Positions 15,788 through 23,984 of a stretch of 64,000 nucleotides of DNA are shown piece after piece. Position 1 is the stretch's first letter; each line of letters starts with the position of its first letter. Under the pieces are notes generated by a model. The model had not been told where the DNA came from, made no database searches, and saw only the letters and a program-made list of their open reading frames with translations. The stretch spans positions 310,001 to 374,000 of the forward strand of contig CAWHZI010000001.1 of the NCBI GenBank assembly GCA_963833835.1, given 5' to 3'. The position numbers and the translations under genes were made by a program. This DNA is from Bog-532 sp963833835. Lineage in GTDB: Bacteria > Actinomycetota > Actinomycetes > Streptosporangiales > Streptosporangiaceae.

Positions 15788-17005
15788 TCAGACCGGCGTC
15801 ACGGTGATCTGCGCGGCCTTGCCGGATACGGTCCCGGGCTGGCCCTGGGCTCCGGTCGCACCCGGGCCCGAAGATCCGCCTTGGCCGCCACCGAAGCTGT
15901 TCTTGCCGCCGGAGCCGGGCGTGCCGACTGCGCCTCCTGGGCCTCCGGGGCCCGGCTGGCCCGCGGCACCGGGGGGCGCCGCCGCCGCCGTAGCGTGCAC
16001 CTTGGCCACGTCCGCCTTGCTGGGCACCCTGATCACGACGTTGCCCGCCGCGTTGACGCCGTTACCGCCGTTACCGGCCGCGCCGCCGGCGCCGCCCCGT
16101 CCGCCGTCGCCACCTTGCCCGCCGCCGTTCCCGGTGCAGTCACAGGAGACGCCGTTGCCGCCGTTGCCGCCCTGCTGGCCCGGGCCACCCGCGCCGCCGT
16201 TGCCGCCTTGGGCGCCGGGACCGGATTGGGAGTAGAGGGTGAGCTGCCCGGTGACGGTGAGCGCGGTCTTTATGGTGATGGTCGCCGGCATGCTGGGCGT
16301 GCCGGGACCGCCGGTCGCGCCGGCGGTTCCTGGCGTTCCGGGAGCACCGGGGCTGCCGTTGCCGCCGCCGTCTCCGGCGACGCTGGCCGACAGACACTGG
16401 CCGGGCCTGCCTGGGGCGGCCTGGCCCGCGCCGGCCGGGGCCGGTGGGGCGGGCGGCCTGGCACCCGTCTTGCCGAGGATGTTGAAGTCGGCGCTGCCGC
16501 TGCTGGCACCGTGGCGCGTCAAGGTCGTGCAGGTAAACGTCAGCGGTGTGCTCTCGCACACGAAGTAACCGCCCTGTTCCAGGGTGACATCGGTGAAGCT
16601 GGCGATACGCATCGAGCCGTCGGGCGTGCTCAGGTCGTACCTGGAGCTGACCGTCAGCGGGCCCGGCGCGGCGGTCACGTGAGCGGTCAGCGGGAAGGCC
16701 GGGGCGATCGCGGCCCGGTCCTCGTCGGACAGGCCGGCGTTGCCGACTACGTGCGCCGCGATCCGCTGAGAGAGGGCCGCGCCGCCATCATCGGCTGCGG
16801 CGGCCTGCCTGCCCGTGGCGGCGGGCTGGATCCCTTTGAACAGGGCTTCGAAGTGCGCCTGGCGCCCCTGCTGATCCAGTCCCTGGTCCAGCAGTGAGCG
16901 GAGCTGGCCGACGTCGTGCACCACCGTCTTGGTCTCCGCCAGTCCGGCTGTGGCCAGCGCGGTGACGGGAATGCCGTGGGCTTCGAGCCCGGCGATCGTT
17001 GTCAT
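15788..17005 (-). CDS. Collagen-like Gly-rich protein, second gene of pair
   Basis: A 405-residue protein. Residues 1-185 look globular (VVHDVGQLRSLLDQGLDQQG and so on, then YDLSTPDGSMRIASFTDVTLEQGGYFVCE). The rest is Gly-x-x tracts (GSPGAPGTPGTAGATGGPG; GGNGGAGGPGQQGGNGGNG) alternating with short strands: ATITIKTALTVTGQLTLYSQ, NVVIRVPSKADVAKV, and the C-terminal KAAQITVTPV. The alternation suggests collagen-like or PGRS-like loops projecting from a beta-rich scaffold. No signal peptide or membrane segment is visible. Its ATG overlaps the stop of the upstream gene (ATGA), so the two are translationally coupled. Possible surface or assembly role; function unknown. Confidence 0.75.
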   Translation of the reverse strand: MTTIAGLEAHGIPVTALATAGLAETKTVVHDVGQLRSLLDQGLDQQGRQAHFEALFKGIQPAATGRQAAAADDGGAALSQRIAAHVVGNAGLSDEDRAAIAPAFPLTAHVTAAPGPLTVSSRYDLSTPDGSMRIASFTDVTLEQGGYFVCESTPLTFTCTTLTRHGASSGSADFNILGKTGARPPAPPAPAGAGQAAPGRPGQCLSASVAGDGGGNGSPGAPGTPGTAGATGGPGTPSMPATITIKTALTVTGQLTLYSQSGPGAQGGNGGAGGPGQQGGNGGNGVSCDCTGNGGGQGGDGGRGGAGGAAGNGGNGVNAAGNVVIRVPSKADVAKVHATAAAAPPGAAGQPGPGGPGGAVGTPGSGGKNSFGGGQGGSSGPGATGAQGQPGTVSGKAAQITVTPV

Positions 17006-18435
17006 GGTCGTTTTTCTCCCGTGGGTGATGTGAAGATCGGGCCTCCGCGCGTGTCCCGTGACCGCACCGCGTCCATCGGCGGGATCTGGGCCGGGACGAG
17101 CATCGGCTCGGCGGCGCGCTCGTTGATGAACACCGGCGGCGCCGACCGCGCGCGCCCGTCGCGTCCCGGGGAGCCGTTCGCGCCGGGACGCCCGGGATGT
17201 CCGTCGGGCCGGGGCCGCCGGACGTCGGTGCCCGCCTCGAGTGCGTGCGTTCCGCCGCGGCCGGCCAGCCCGCCGTCGCCGCCACGGCCGCCGGGACCGG
17301 CCCGTCCGCCGCCGGAGGGATGGGCAAGCACCGAGACCTGCGCCGCCTGGCCCGGCGGGATTGACACGAAGACGTTGGAGGCGATGCCGCCGTGCCCGCC
17401 ACGGCCGCCACGGCCGCCATCGCCGCCACGGCCGCCGTCACCCCCGCGGCCCGGGAGAATGATGCGCTGCAAGGTCCGCTGGCCGGGCACGCCGTGGCCG
17501 CCGTCACCGCTGTGTCCGCCGTCACCACCGGCTCCCCCGTCGCCGCCGAGGCCGGCTGTAGCCAGGATGGTCAGCGAGCCGGCCAGCTCGCCGATGGTGA
17601 TCTCGGCGAGCTTGCTTGCACCTCCGGTGCGTCCCTTGGCGCCGTCACCGCCCGCGGTGGCCTCGCCGCCGTCCCGCCCGTCGGCGGCACCAGGCACGAC
17701 CGGGCTCAGTAGCCGGGCGCCGAGCCATGTCTGCGCGGTCGGTGCCCCAGCGCCGCCGGCCCCCGAGGCGCCGTCGCGACCGGCCGGCCCGCCGGGGCCG
17801 TGCAGCGGCCCGGTACCGTTGTCGACGGAGAACGGGGTGGGCAGGATCGCGAGCTGATACCCGCCGGGTCCGGCCGGCTCGCAGGTCAGCCGCTGGATGA
17901 TGAGGATCAGCAGGTTGCCCCGGGCCAGCACGGTCGCGCCTGGCTCCAGGCGCAGGCTGCCGACGTTGACGATGTTCAGGATGTCATCGCGGTCATCCAG
18001 GCCCCAGTGCTCGCCGCGGACGCTCAGATCCCAAGTCTGGCCCGAGCGGACGTCCCGATGCCGGACGCTCAGGATCCGGGTCGGGAACGGGAAATGGCAG
18101 CCGGTCCGCGCCTCATCTGCGGGATCGATCGTGCCGTCAGCGAACACGGCGGCCTCAAGCCGGTCGTGGACGCCCTGCCCGATGCTCCGCCGCAACTCGA
18201 TGACGGGATTGAAGAAGACCTGCTGCCGCCGGCGGCGCTGCCCTGGGGTGGCCGCGGACAGCGTGCGCAAAGCCGCGACCGACGGCACAACCGGGTAGCT
18301 CACCAGCTCGGCACCGCCGCCCAGGCGGCCGGGATCGTGACCGAACCGGCGCGCATGACGCTCGAACGCACGCTCCTGGGCGGCCGACAGACACGGCTGC
18401 CCGAGCGCAGAGGCGGCGACCCGCGCCTCAGGCAT
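17002..18435 (-). CDS. Collagen-like Gly-rich protein, first gene of pair
   Basis: A 477-residue protein with the same design as its downstream partner. A globular N-terminal part of about 190 residues (VFFNPVIELRRSIGQGVHDRLEAAVF, ILSVRHRDVRSGQTWDLSVRGEHWGLDDRDDILNI as a region) leads into strands (GATVLARGNLLILIIQRL) and then Gly triplet tracts: HGPGGPAGRDGASGAGGAG, GGDGGAGGDGGHSGDGG and GGDGGRGGDGGRGG, separated by strands such as KLAEITIGELAGSLTIL and NVFVSIPPGQAAQVSVLA. No export signal is apparent. Both genes lie between partial tRNA-Phe copies at 15.2 and 18.8 kb, which suggests they came in as cargo. Function unknown. Confidence 0.75.
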   Translation of the reverse strand: MPEARVAASALGQPCLSAAQERAFERHARRFGHDPGRLGGGAELVSYPVVPSVAALRTLSAATPGQRRRRQQVFFNPVIELRRSIGQGVHDRLEAAVFADGTIDPADEARTGCHFPFPTRILSVRHRDVRSGQTWDLSVRGEHWGLDDRDDILNIVNVGSLRLEPGATVLARGNLLILIIQRLTCEPAGPGGYQLAILPTPFSVDNGTGPLHGPGGPAGRDGASGAGGAGAPTAQTWLGARLLSPVVPGAADGRDGGEATAGGDGAKGRTGGASKLAEITIGELAGSLTILATAGLGGDGGAGGDGGHSGDGGHGVPGQRTLQRIILPGRGGDGGRGGDGGRGGRGGHGGIASNVFVSIPPGQAAQVSVLAHPSGGGRAGPGGRGGDGGLAGRGGTHALEAGTDVRRPRPDGHPGRPGANGSPGRDGRARSAPPVFINERAAEPMLVPAQIPPMDAVRSRDTRGGPIFTSPTGEKRP

Positions 18436-18742
18436 AACCGATGAAACGCACAGTCAGCGCGGTCACCGGGCCGCCGACGGCAGGTAACCCACGCCAGACA
18501 TCCCGGCCCTTGACCTCATGGCGCCCCCCAGGCGACAGGACACATCGACCAGGCCCAACCATAGGGATCTATCGGCCGACGGGCAACGGGCGCTCCGGAA
18601 ACCTGCCTCAATACAGCCATGCGCTCAGACCGACTTGAGCCGCATTTAAGGCTGCTGGGCTCCGGCAGACTCCACCAGCGCCCGCGGAAGCGTCCATCGT
18701 CCGCCTATTCCGTAGCCCCAAACTGAGACCCCAGCATCAAAA

Positions 18743-18775
18743 AAACACCCGGACCGTGATCACTGTCCGGATGTT
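18743..18775. terminator. Hairpin beside attachment-site remnant 2
   Basis: Arms AAACACCCGGAC and GTCCGGATGTTT flank a 9-nt loop and are preceded by an A-tract and followed by a T-tract, as in a bidirectional rho-independent terminator. Counterpart of the hairpin at 15133. Confidence 0.55.
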
Positions 18776-18791
18776 TTGCCTGGTCATCGGT

Positions 18792-18836
18792 GGTGGTCAA
18801 GGGCGGGGTCGAACCGCCGACCTTCCGCTTTTCAGG
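18792..18836 (-). repeat. Partial tRNA-Phe copy (attachment-site remnant 2)
   Basis: 45 bp, one mismatch (GGTCAAGGG for GGTCAGGGG) to the intact tRNA-Phe 3' half at 28688-28732, in the same orientation. It is a plausible distal attachment site for the element whose integrase lies next to the intact tRNA. Confidence 0.88.
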
Positions 18837-18942
18837 AGGCTTTGCCGGTCCAGCCATGTCCATCGCGCACCGTGTGAGCAGGCTGTGCAGCCTCCCCGGC
18901 CTTGTTGCCGTCCACTACCGACTCCACGCTCCCACGGCCGTA

Positions 18943-18960
18943 GTTAGCACCGCGTTAGCA
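18943..18960 (+). repeat. GTTAGCA direct-repeat pair
   Basis: GTTAGCA-CCGC-GTTAGCA, nearly the same as 11746-11763 and similar to the end of the integrase gene. Confidence 0.5.
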
Positions 18961-19039
18961 CGATCGATGGCTCACCGCCGGTGGCCTCTCTGATCGGGCA
19001 TATAACGGGTACGCGCTGACCAGCTGGTCGCTGTGCTAG

Positions 19040-20623
19040 TTAAGATCCCGGACGTCCGGTTTGCGTGTCATCGGAAACGTTCAGGCGACGAGGCGGGTTC
19101 GTCCCCGGGATGACGTCGATGCCGAGTTTCTCCTTGATCAGGTGCTTCAGCTCAGCTCCGTTTATCAACGTGATCCGATTCCGCTGAGCAAACTGTTCGC
19201 TCGCGCGCCCGAACCAGGACGTCGTGACTAGGACACCTGTAGTTGCGTTATGGTCAGCCATTACACCGGTCAATGCATGCACAGACTCAAGTCCCACTAG
19301 TCCGGTCCAGCGTTTCGCCTGTATAAGGCATACCCCGCCAAAGAAGAGGTTGTTGCTCGTGGCGACAGCATCTACACCGCCATCCTTCGATGGGATGGTG
19401 GTCCATGCCTCCGCCCCCATAGCTACGAACAACTGCCGGGCAAGATGCTCGAATTCTGTTGGAGATAGCTTAAGCAGATTAGGGCGGGAGTCGAGACCAG
19501 CCACTACGTCCAGATCGTCGGTGAACCTGAATCGCCTAAGATCAAATGCGATAAATGGCTCGATTGCCTCCATATCGAACGGGTTCTTTGACACCAGCGC
19601 ACTTAGGCGGTCTGACCCCTTCACGCACGCTGCGGGATCTACCTCAGCCAGCACGAGGTCCGTGAACTTAGGTCGATCGGCTGACACGCTAAGCAGATGC
19701 GGGCGGTCAGGCCTCCCAGTCGTTCGGTCAATCGTGCTGACACGACCGTTAAAAGTGATGGCTGTCACCACGTCGGCGGAGGTCGCGCAGAAGATCTCGT
19801 TCAACGTGCGCAGGGCTATGCAAGCGATCAGCTGCGCGTAGCGCTGTTTAATCTCATCCTTGGGTCGAGGTAGCGGCTCGATCGCATCACGAGACTTCAC
19901 GTACCGGTAGCTGCGTCCCTTGGGAATCACCTCCTGTGGAGGCAGCTCGAACTCTACTACCAGGTCACGGTTTTCTGGCCTGTAAGCCACCTGGTATCGG
20001 CGAGGAAAACGTTCTGGATACCGGGAACCATCCAGCACATGGCTGACAAACCATTCCACGGCCTCAGGGTCGCCCGATGCAAAAGCCGCCTGGCGGGCCT
20101 CGGTGGCAACGTTCTGCGCGGTTGCCTTCGCCTGTTTCTCGGTGACCATGTGCTCGTGTTCGGCTATCGCTGATGCTAGAGCCTGCAGTCGCTGCTCTTC
20201 AGCCTGGTCATGTTGCAGCCTCGCGGCTTCGAACTGTTCCCGGGCTGCTGACATCTCACGCTCATACCGGGCTGACCCGCCAAGCAGCCGGCCGAGCCCC
20301 TTCGGCTCTGGGGGCGCATATTCAAACCACACTGGCTCGGGAGCAGGAACACGCAAAGGACCGGGGTCAAACGTATATGTTCTCGGAGAGACTTTTAGCT
20401 GCTGGAAGGTCGGCGGCCGCCGGGACAGGGAATCTATAAGCAATCCATCTAGAATCTTGACCTGCCGATCAAGATTGGCGGTCCCGTCGTCTGCGGTTTG
20501 CTGCTGAGAGGCAAGGTATTGTTCCTTGGCGAGCTTTGCCCGTTCCCTCGAGCTCCGCTCGGTCTCTCGTCTTTTCTCAGCCTGCCGCCGCTGCCAGTCC
20601 GACTGACCTTCGCCTTGAGGCAT
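19040..20623 (-). CDS. Mrr-type restriction endonuclease-like protein
   Basis: A 527-residue protein. Residues 1-50 are highly charged, and a coiled coil covers about 120-180 (AAREQFEAARLQHDQAEEQRLQALASAIAEHE as a region). The C-terminal ~140 residues form an Mrr-like PD-(D/E)xK nuclease: SPTEFEHLARQLFVAMG (acidic helix, about 387-403), DGGVDAVA (D at about 418) and CLIQAKRW (Q-A-K core, about 432-439), then TGVLVTTSWFGRASEQFA and the ITLINGAELKHLI end typical of the family. The middle region (about 190-370) is unassigned. Mrr-like enzymes cut modified or foreign DNA. It sits between partial tRNA-Phe copies in inverted orientation, and its codon use is less GC-biased than that of its neighbours, consistent with transfer. 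Confidence 0.82.
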   Translation of the reverse strand: MPQGEGQSDWQRRQAEKRRETERSSRERAKLAKEQYLASQQQTADDGTANLDRQVKILDGLLIDSLSRRPPTFQQLKVSPRTYTFDPGPLRVPAPEPVWFEYAPPEPKGLGRLLGGSARYEREMSAAREQFEAARLQHDQAEEQRLQALASAIAEHEHMVTEKQAKATAQNVATEARQAAFASGDPEAVEWFVSHVLDGSRYPERFPRRYQVAYRPENRDLVVEFELPPQEVIPKGRSYRYVKSRDAIEPLPRPKDEIKQRYAQLIACIALRTLNEIFCATSADVVTAITFNGRVSTIDRTTGRPDRPHLLSVSADRPKFTDLVLAEVDPAACVKGSDRLSALVSKNPFDMEAIEPFIAFDLRRFRFTDDLDVVAGLDSRPNLLKLSPTEFEHLARQLFVAMGAEAWTTIPSKDGGVDAVATSNNLFFGGVCLIQAKRWTGLVGLESVHALTGVMADHNATTGVLVTTSWFGRASEQFAQRNRITLINGAELKHLIKEKLGIDVIPGTNPPRRLNVSDDTQTGRPGS

Positions 20624-21180
20624 TCAGCCACGCTCCCCTCAGCCGTGCCGAGCTACTACCTCTACATGAGGACATCGAACGATGAACGTCAAGCATCGGA
20701 CAGTACATAGTCGGCACCGACCACGAGAGGCAAGATTGCTCCTCTTCTGCTCCGGGTCATGAGCAGATCACGGTCACGGACCGTCAGACTCTATGCTCTC
20801 GGATTGTCTGCGGGATGGATACTCGGCAGCCTGAAAAGCGGAAGGTCGGCGGTCCGACCCCGCCCCTGACCACCAGTCCAGAGCGAGACATACGGGCTTT
20901 GACCAGCGCAAATAAGAGTTCGTGTACTGAACTGAGGAGGTCGTTACTTGTCCGTTTTCGCCCACCGGTGACCGCAGGTCGCCGCACCTAAGTGCACGTG
21001 GAGTGCACGCCGCCACTGGACTGCCAGCTTGGGATGCGGTGACCGATCGGTCACATACCAGTGCATGCGCAGGTCAGCCACTGCCTCAAGCTACCCATTG
21101 GTGCTCGCTGAGTACTGGCGTTCATCTTTCGATCGGGCTCACAATGGGCACGTGTGGCCTGTCCCCTCTAAACTGTCCGG
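20624..21180. other. Non-coding stretch with inverted attachment-site remnant
   Basis: No supported gene. Holds the inverted tRNA-Phe fragment at 20830-20874. The rest shows no clear structure, and no strong ribosome binding site precedes the next gene. Confidence 0.45.
20830..20874 (+). repeat. Partial tRNA-Phe copy in inverted orientation (remnant 3)
   Basis: 45 bp, one mismatch (GGTCCGAC for GGTTCGAC) to the tRNA-Phe 3' half but on the opposite strand to the intact tRNA and the other two copies. With 18792-18836 it brackets the Mrr gene as an inverted repeat, so that segment may have been inverted or integrated separately. Confidence 0.85.
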
Positions 21181-21903
21181 GTGGTCTTTATTACAGAGGG
21201 CATGAGCCTTCGCGTTCCTGCTGGCGGCCTGGTTATATCACTAGATGGATCAGAGACACCGCCAGTCAAGTTTGAGGTCGCACTCGATACGTGGCGATAC
21301 TGGCTTAATATCGCCACGGGCCATGTAGATAATGCTGTCAGGGCGCACGCAGAGCTCTTGGCAGCTCATGCAGCGAATGATGACCCAGCAAAAGGGCATG
21401 CACTTGAAGCAGAATTCACTTCCTCGATGCAGGGGATATCTACGTCAGCCTTTTCACTAGAAGCTTTCTATGCATCAGTAGTTGAGCGTATCCCTACCGA
21501 TGAAGAACTAGCCAAGCGCTGGGCCAAGAACAGAACAGCGCGTACGACCCGCATCTGCGAGACCTTGATCCGAGCATTCAAGATCACTCATCCAGGTCGC
21601 AAGCTATTGCGCGAAAACCTTGAACAGGTGTTTAAATTTCGTGACTACGCAGTTCATCCACCAGCGCGTTTTCGCGAGCCGATCATGCACCCAGATCTCG
21701 GTGTCGGCGTAGAATGGCGCTTTATTTCATTTAACGCCTCGGGGGCAATCATCAGCTCTCGTGTAGCCCTGAGCGTTATTAAACAGTGCCTCCACGCGCC
21801 TCGAAGTGAGTACGAAGAACTCGACAAATGGTCGCAGGATTCCGTTGCGAAAGTTGATGAAATGGCTGTCGAATGGGAAAAGCGTCACGGGTCATTGCTT
21901 TGA
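21181..21903 (+). CDS. HEPN-like protein (RX4H motif)
   Basis: A 240-residue, mostly helical protein with visibly lower GC than the flanking chromosome. The region ENLEQVFKFRDYAVHPP (about residues 145-161) contains R154-D-Y-A-V-H159, an R-x4-H motif in the context of a helix leading to an HP turn, as in HEPN-domain RNases and toxins. It is preceded by long helices (WRYWLNIATGHVDNAVRAHAELLAAHAAN as a region; RICETLIRAFKITHPGRKLLR). No nucleotidyltransferase or other partner is adjacent. The GTG at 21181 is taken as the start, and an ATG at 21202 is equally possible. It lies near the Mrr gene in the tRNA-Phe hotspot, so a defence or toxin role is a reasonable inference; RNase activity is not shown. 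Confidence 0.55.
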   Translation: MVFITEGMSLRVPAGGLVISLDGSETPPVKFEVALDTWRYWLNIATGHVDNAVRAHAELLAAHAANDDPAKGHALEAEFTSSMQGISTSAFSLEAFYASVVERIPTDEELAKRWAKNRTARTTRICETLIRAFKITHPGRKLLRENLEQVFKFRDYAVHPPARFREPIMHPDLGVGVEWRFISFNASGAIISSRVALSVIKQCLHAPRSEYEELDKWSQDSVAKVDEMAVEWEKRHGSLL

Positions 21904-22126
21904 TTGACTCGACAAGACTGATAATTGACGGGCAGGTAGCTCTCGACCTGGCTCGGAGTTGCTGCATTTAACCGGCGGCCTCTTCGTCACGACTACTGGC
22001 GCGGCCCTGCCCGCGGTCTCCCGGTGCAGCACACCGCAACATGTGCGGGCACCTGTTCAAGACAGCCATAGCGCGCATGGGGTGCTGTACCTCGCTGCTG
22101 TACCAGACTCTAAGGAGACCATAAAG

Positions 22127-22417
22127 TTAGTGCCAGTGTCCACCATGTTCTGGGCACTTCTGTCCCGTGCCGCCGCACGTTCTGCAGGTTTTTCCCGCGA
22201 TTCCTCGGCAGGGCTGGCAGTTGACCAGGGACCGACTGCACTTTCTGCATTTCTTTCCACTCCCGGTTGACCCGGAACTAAACAAACTGCCTCCAGTCCT
22301 ATAGGTCCAATTTTTCCCATGGTGAGGGCACCTGTAGCCTGAAGTGCATTTCGAACAACCGCGCGAACAGGTACATTTCTCCAATTCACGCCCGCAACTT
22401 GCCTGGGCACACTTCAC
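22127..22417 (-). CDS. Cys-rich zinc-ribbon/DnaJ-finger-like mini-protein
   Basis: A 96-residue protein with 15 cysteines and several histidines. The C-terminal part reads CRKCSRSLVNCQPCRG, then KTCRTCGGTGQKCPEHG, spacing that resembles the DnaJ CxxCxGxG zinc finger. The N-terminal part has CAQASCGRELEKCTC and CSKCTSGYRCPHHG, like zinc ribbons. A Gly/Ser linker separates them. It probably folds around two or more Zn ions, with nucleic-acid or protein binding as possible roles. The start is a GTG at 22417. It is isolated in the island; a longer competing frame at 22057-22410 has no such order and is rejected. Confidence 0.6.
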   Translation of the reverse strand: MKCAQASCGRELEKCTCSRGCSKCTSGYRCPHHGKNWTYRTGGSLFSSGSTGSGKKCRKCSRSLVNCQPCRGIAGKTCRTCGGTGQKCPEHGGHWH

Positions 22418-22506
22418 TAGATTCTTCCCTCAGACCACGAAGCCGGATACTCAATATGTATCGGGTGCACCACGTCTCGGCGCCTCCCTGAACACGCCAA
22501 CTTTGG

Positions 22507-23283
22507 TTATTCTAGGGGCAAAATGCTCTCATTCCATGTGCGGCCATTCTTGACGCGGATCAAATCCGTCCAGTCATCCTCGTCCCAGTAGCGCTCGCAC
22601 TTGGCAAATAGCGGGTCGGCGTACCAGCCCGGCTTTTCAAGCAAACCTGGCTCAGGCATGTCCCTGATTAGCTCTGAGCTCGCGTTGCCTGTCCGTAGCA
22701 TTGCGATCGCAGTCCATGCGATGAAGTCGAACGCGATCGGCGGATTGACCCTAGCCAATTGAGGATCTGCGTTGACCTGTTGAACGGTCATTTCGGAGAT
22801 TTCGGCATAACGTTGCCACCGATATTTGATAGACCAGAACAGGCCCAATATGTTTTGTTCGACTTCTGGCGTAATAGGGGAAGCCTGGTGCAGGAGAACC
22901 GCAGGCGGCCTTCCGGTCTGCTGGTCATTGATTGGCGCAAGGCCCATGACCGGCATGAGTTGCTGCCATTCAAGGTCGGACGAGCAGATCATGTCCAGAA
23001 AGAGCAGCCCTCCGCGAATAGCGACCCAGCGAGCAAGCGATCTTTCTTGCTGGAATAGCGGAGCTATATGCTCCACCAAATCCTCCATACCATGGCCGTC
23101 ACCTATCGCCACACCGCGGGCAGATTGAGCGCCCAAAGGATGCCCTTCAAGCCGTCGGACGGCTTCAGACATTAGCCGGGCTCGCCGCGCGACTGTCCCT
23201 ATGTCTTCCTGTACAGCAACTTGACGGCCCGCCAAAGTTCGGCGCGGCCGGATCGAAGGCTCGACTGGACGAAAAAGCGACAT
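22507..23283 (-). CDS. Hypothetical protein with C-terminal DUF2510-like domain
   Basis: A 258-residue protein. The last 45 residues, starting PGWYADPLFAKCERYWDEDDWTD, match the DUF2510 pattern (PGWYxDP ... RYWDG..WT), a short domain common at the ends of actinobacterial membrane or effector proteins. The rest is helical with two moderately hydrophobic stretches (LARWVAIRGGLLFLDMI; VNPPIAFDFIAWTAIAMLR) that are too weak to call as membrane spans. The ATG at 23283 has GGGGAGG 5 nt upstream, so the longer frame from 23379 is not used. Function unknown; cargo of the tRNA-Phe island. Confidence 0.6.
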   Translation of the reverse strand: MSLFRPVEPSIRPRRTLAGRQVAVQEDIGTVARRARLMSEAVRRLEGHPLGAQSARGVAIGDGHGMEDLVEHIAPLFQQERSLARWVAIRGGLLFLDMICSSDLEWQQLMPVMGLAPINDQQTGRPPAVLLHQASPITPEVEQNILGLFWSIKYRWQRYAEISEMTVQQVNADPQLARVNPPIAFDFIAWTAIAMLRTGNASSELIRDMPEPGLLEKPGWYADPLFAKCERYWDEDDWTDLIRVKNGRTWNESILPLE

Positions 23284-23984
23284 GCATCCTCCCCTGACAT
23301 GGCTAAAGACACAATAAGGGCTGGGAGCGTTATTTCGCTGGAAGTTAAGTTGACCCCCTAAGGTTCGCCGCGCGTTCACCGGGCCTGGCCTTTGGCCTGG
23401 CCCTCGCCGTCAGGCCCGCTGGGCTGGTAGAGGCTCCAGGGTCAACGTCTGCGCCGAAGGAGACGAACGCCGCAAAGGCAGCGCCCTTGACGCTGGAGGG
23501 GCCAGCCCGGACAATGCGCGGCGTTCCGGCTCCGTCGCTATGACCTTTCCCGCCATCGGCGTATCTGGCGTGTGCCTGTCGGCCTGGTCCTCGCGGCCGG
23601 GCGCGGCACCGGGGCCGATGCGGCGGGCACCGCACGCGGCCGGTCACCGGGGCCGCCGGGTGCGGCAGCTCGGCGCGCCGTAGGGCTTCCGCCCGGAGGG
23701 CGCGACGAAAGCTGCCGCACCGCCAACGGTGCGTCCCCCGGATCTGACCTCGGCCACCTACGGCGCGTCACCTTGGCCGCTCATCACTCCCCGGTTGGCC
23801 GCGCCCGCTTCTCGCGGTTTACGTCCAAGCCGTCAGGGTCGGCGCGCCGAAGGTGCGCCCTTGAAGCCGTAGAGAAAGTTGTCACAGGGCGGCGCCAGGC
23901 GAGTAGCTAGGTGCAGGGCCAGTGAGGCCGACTAACAGGGGACCCTTTGCGCTGTCTCATAACGCGAAAGATTGGCATCGCTTG
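23284..23984. other. 700-bp structured non-coding region in the island
   Basis: No credible gene, although several GC-rich frames are open. The stretch is dense with inverted and direct repeats, including a 12-bp perfect inverted repeat (23659-23670 with 23710-23721), GGCGCGCC palindromes and repeated CACCGGGGCCG blocks. It lies between the DUF2510-like gene and the EAD membrane module. It could hold a replication or transfer origin of the AICE, or a structured RNA. Confidence 0.5.
23659..23721. repeat. Long hairpin with 12-bp perfect arms
   Basis: GGTGCGGCAGCT at 23659 pairs with AGCTGCCGCACC at 23710. The 39-nt interval itself contains GGCGCGCC, GGGC-TTCC-GCCC and GCCC-GGA-GGGC self-complementary stretches. 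Confidence 0.7.

Larger units (their letters stand above)
18436..19039. other. Attachment-site region between collagen-like pair and Mrr gene
   Basis: No supported gene. Contains a hairpin, a partial tRNA-Phe copy and a GTTAGCA repeat pair. A short frame here reading GGVEPPTFRFSG is only the translated tRNA fragment. Confidence 0.55.

Noticed and set aside
15474..18444. Long plus-strand frames across the collagen-like pair
   Set aside because: Pro/Arg-rich low-complexity mirrors of Gly codons on the other strand; the minus-strand genes have globular N-termini, coupled starts and sensible strands.
18790..18993. Short ORF reading GGVEPPTFRFSG
   Set aside because: This is the translated tRNA-Phe 3' fragment, a well-known false gene; the same applies to frames at 15.2 and 20.8 kb.
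23345..23910. Several open frames on both strands of the 23.3-23.9 kb block
   Set aside because: Arg/Gly/Pro-rich, mutually overlapping, and dominated by inverted repeats; better explained as structured non-coding DNA.
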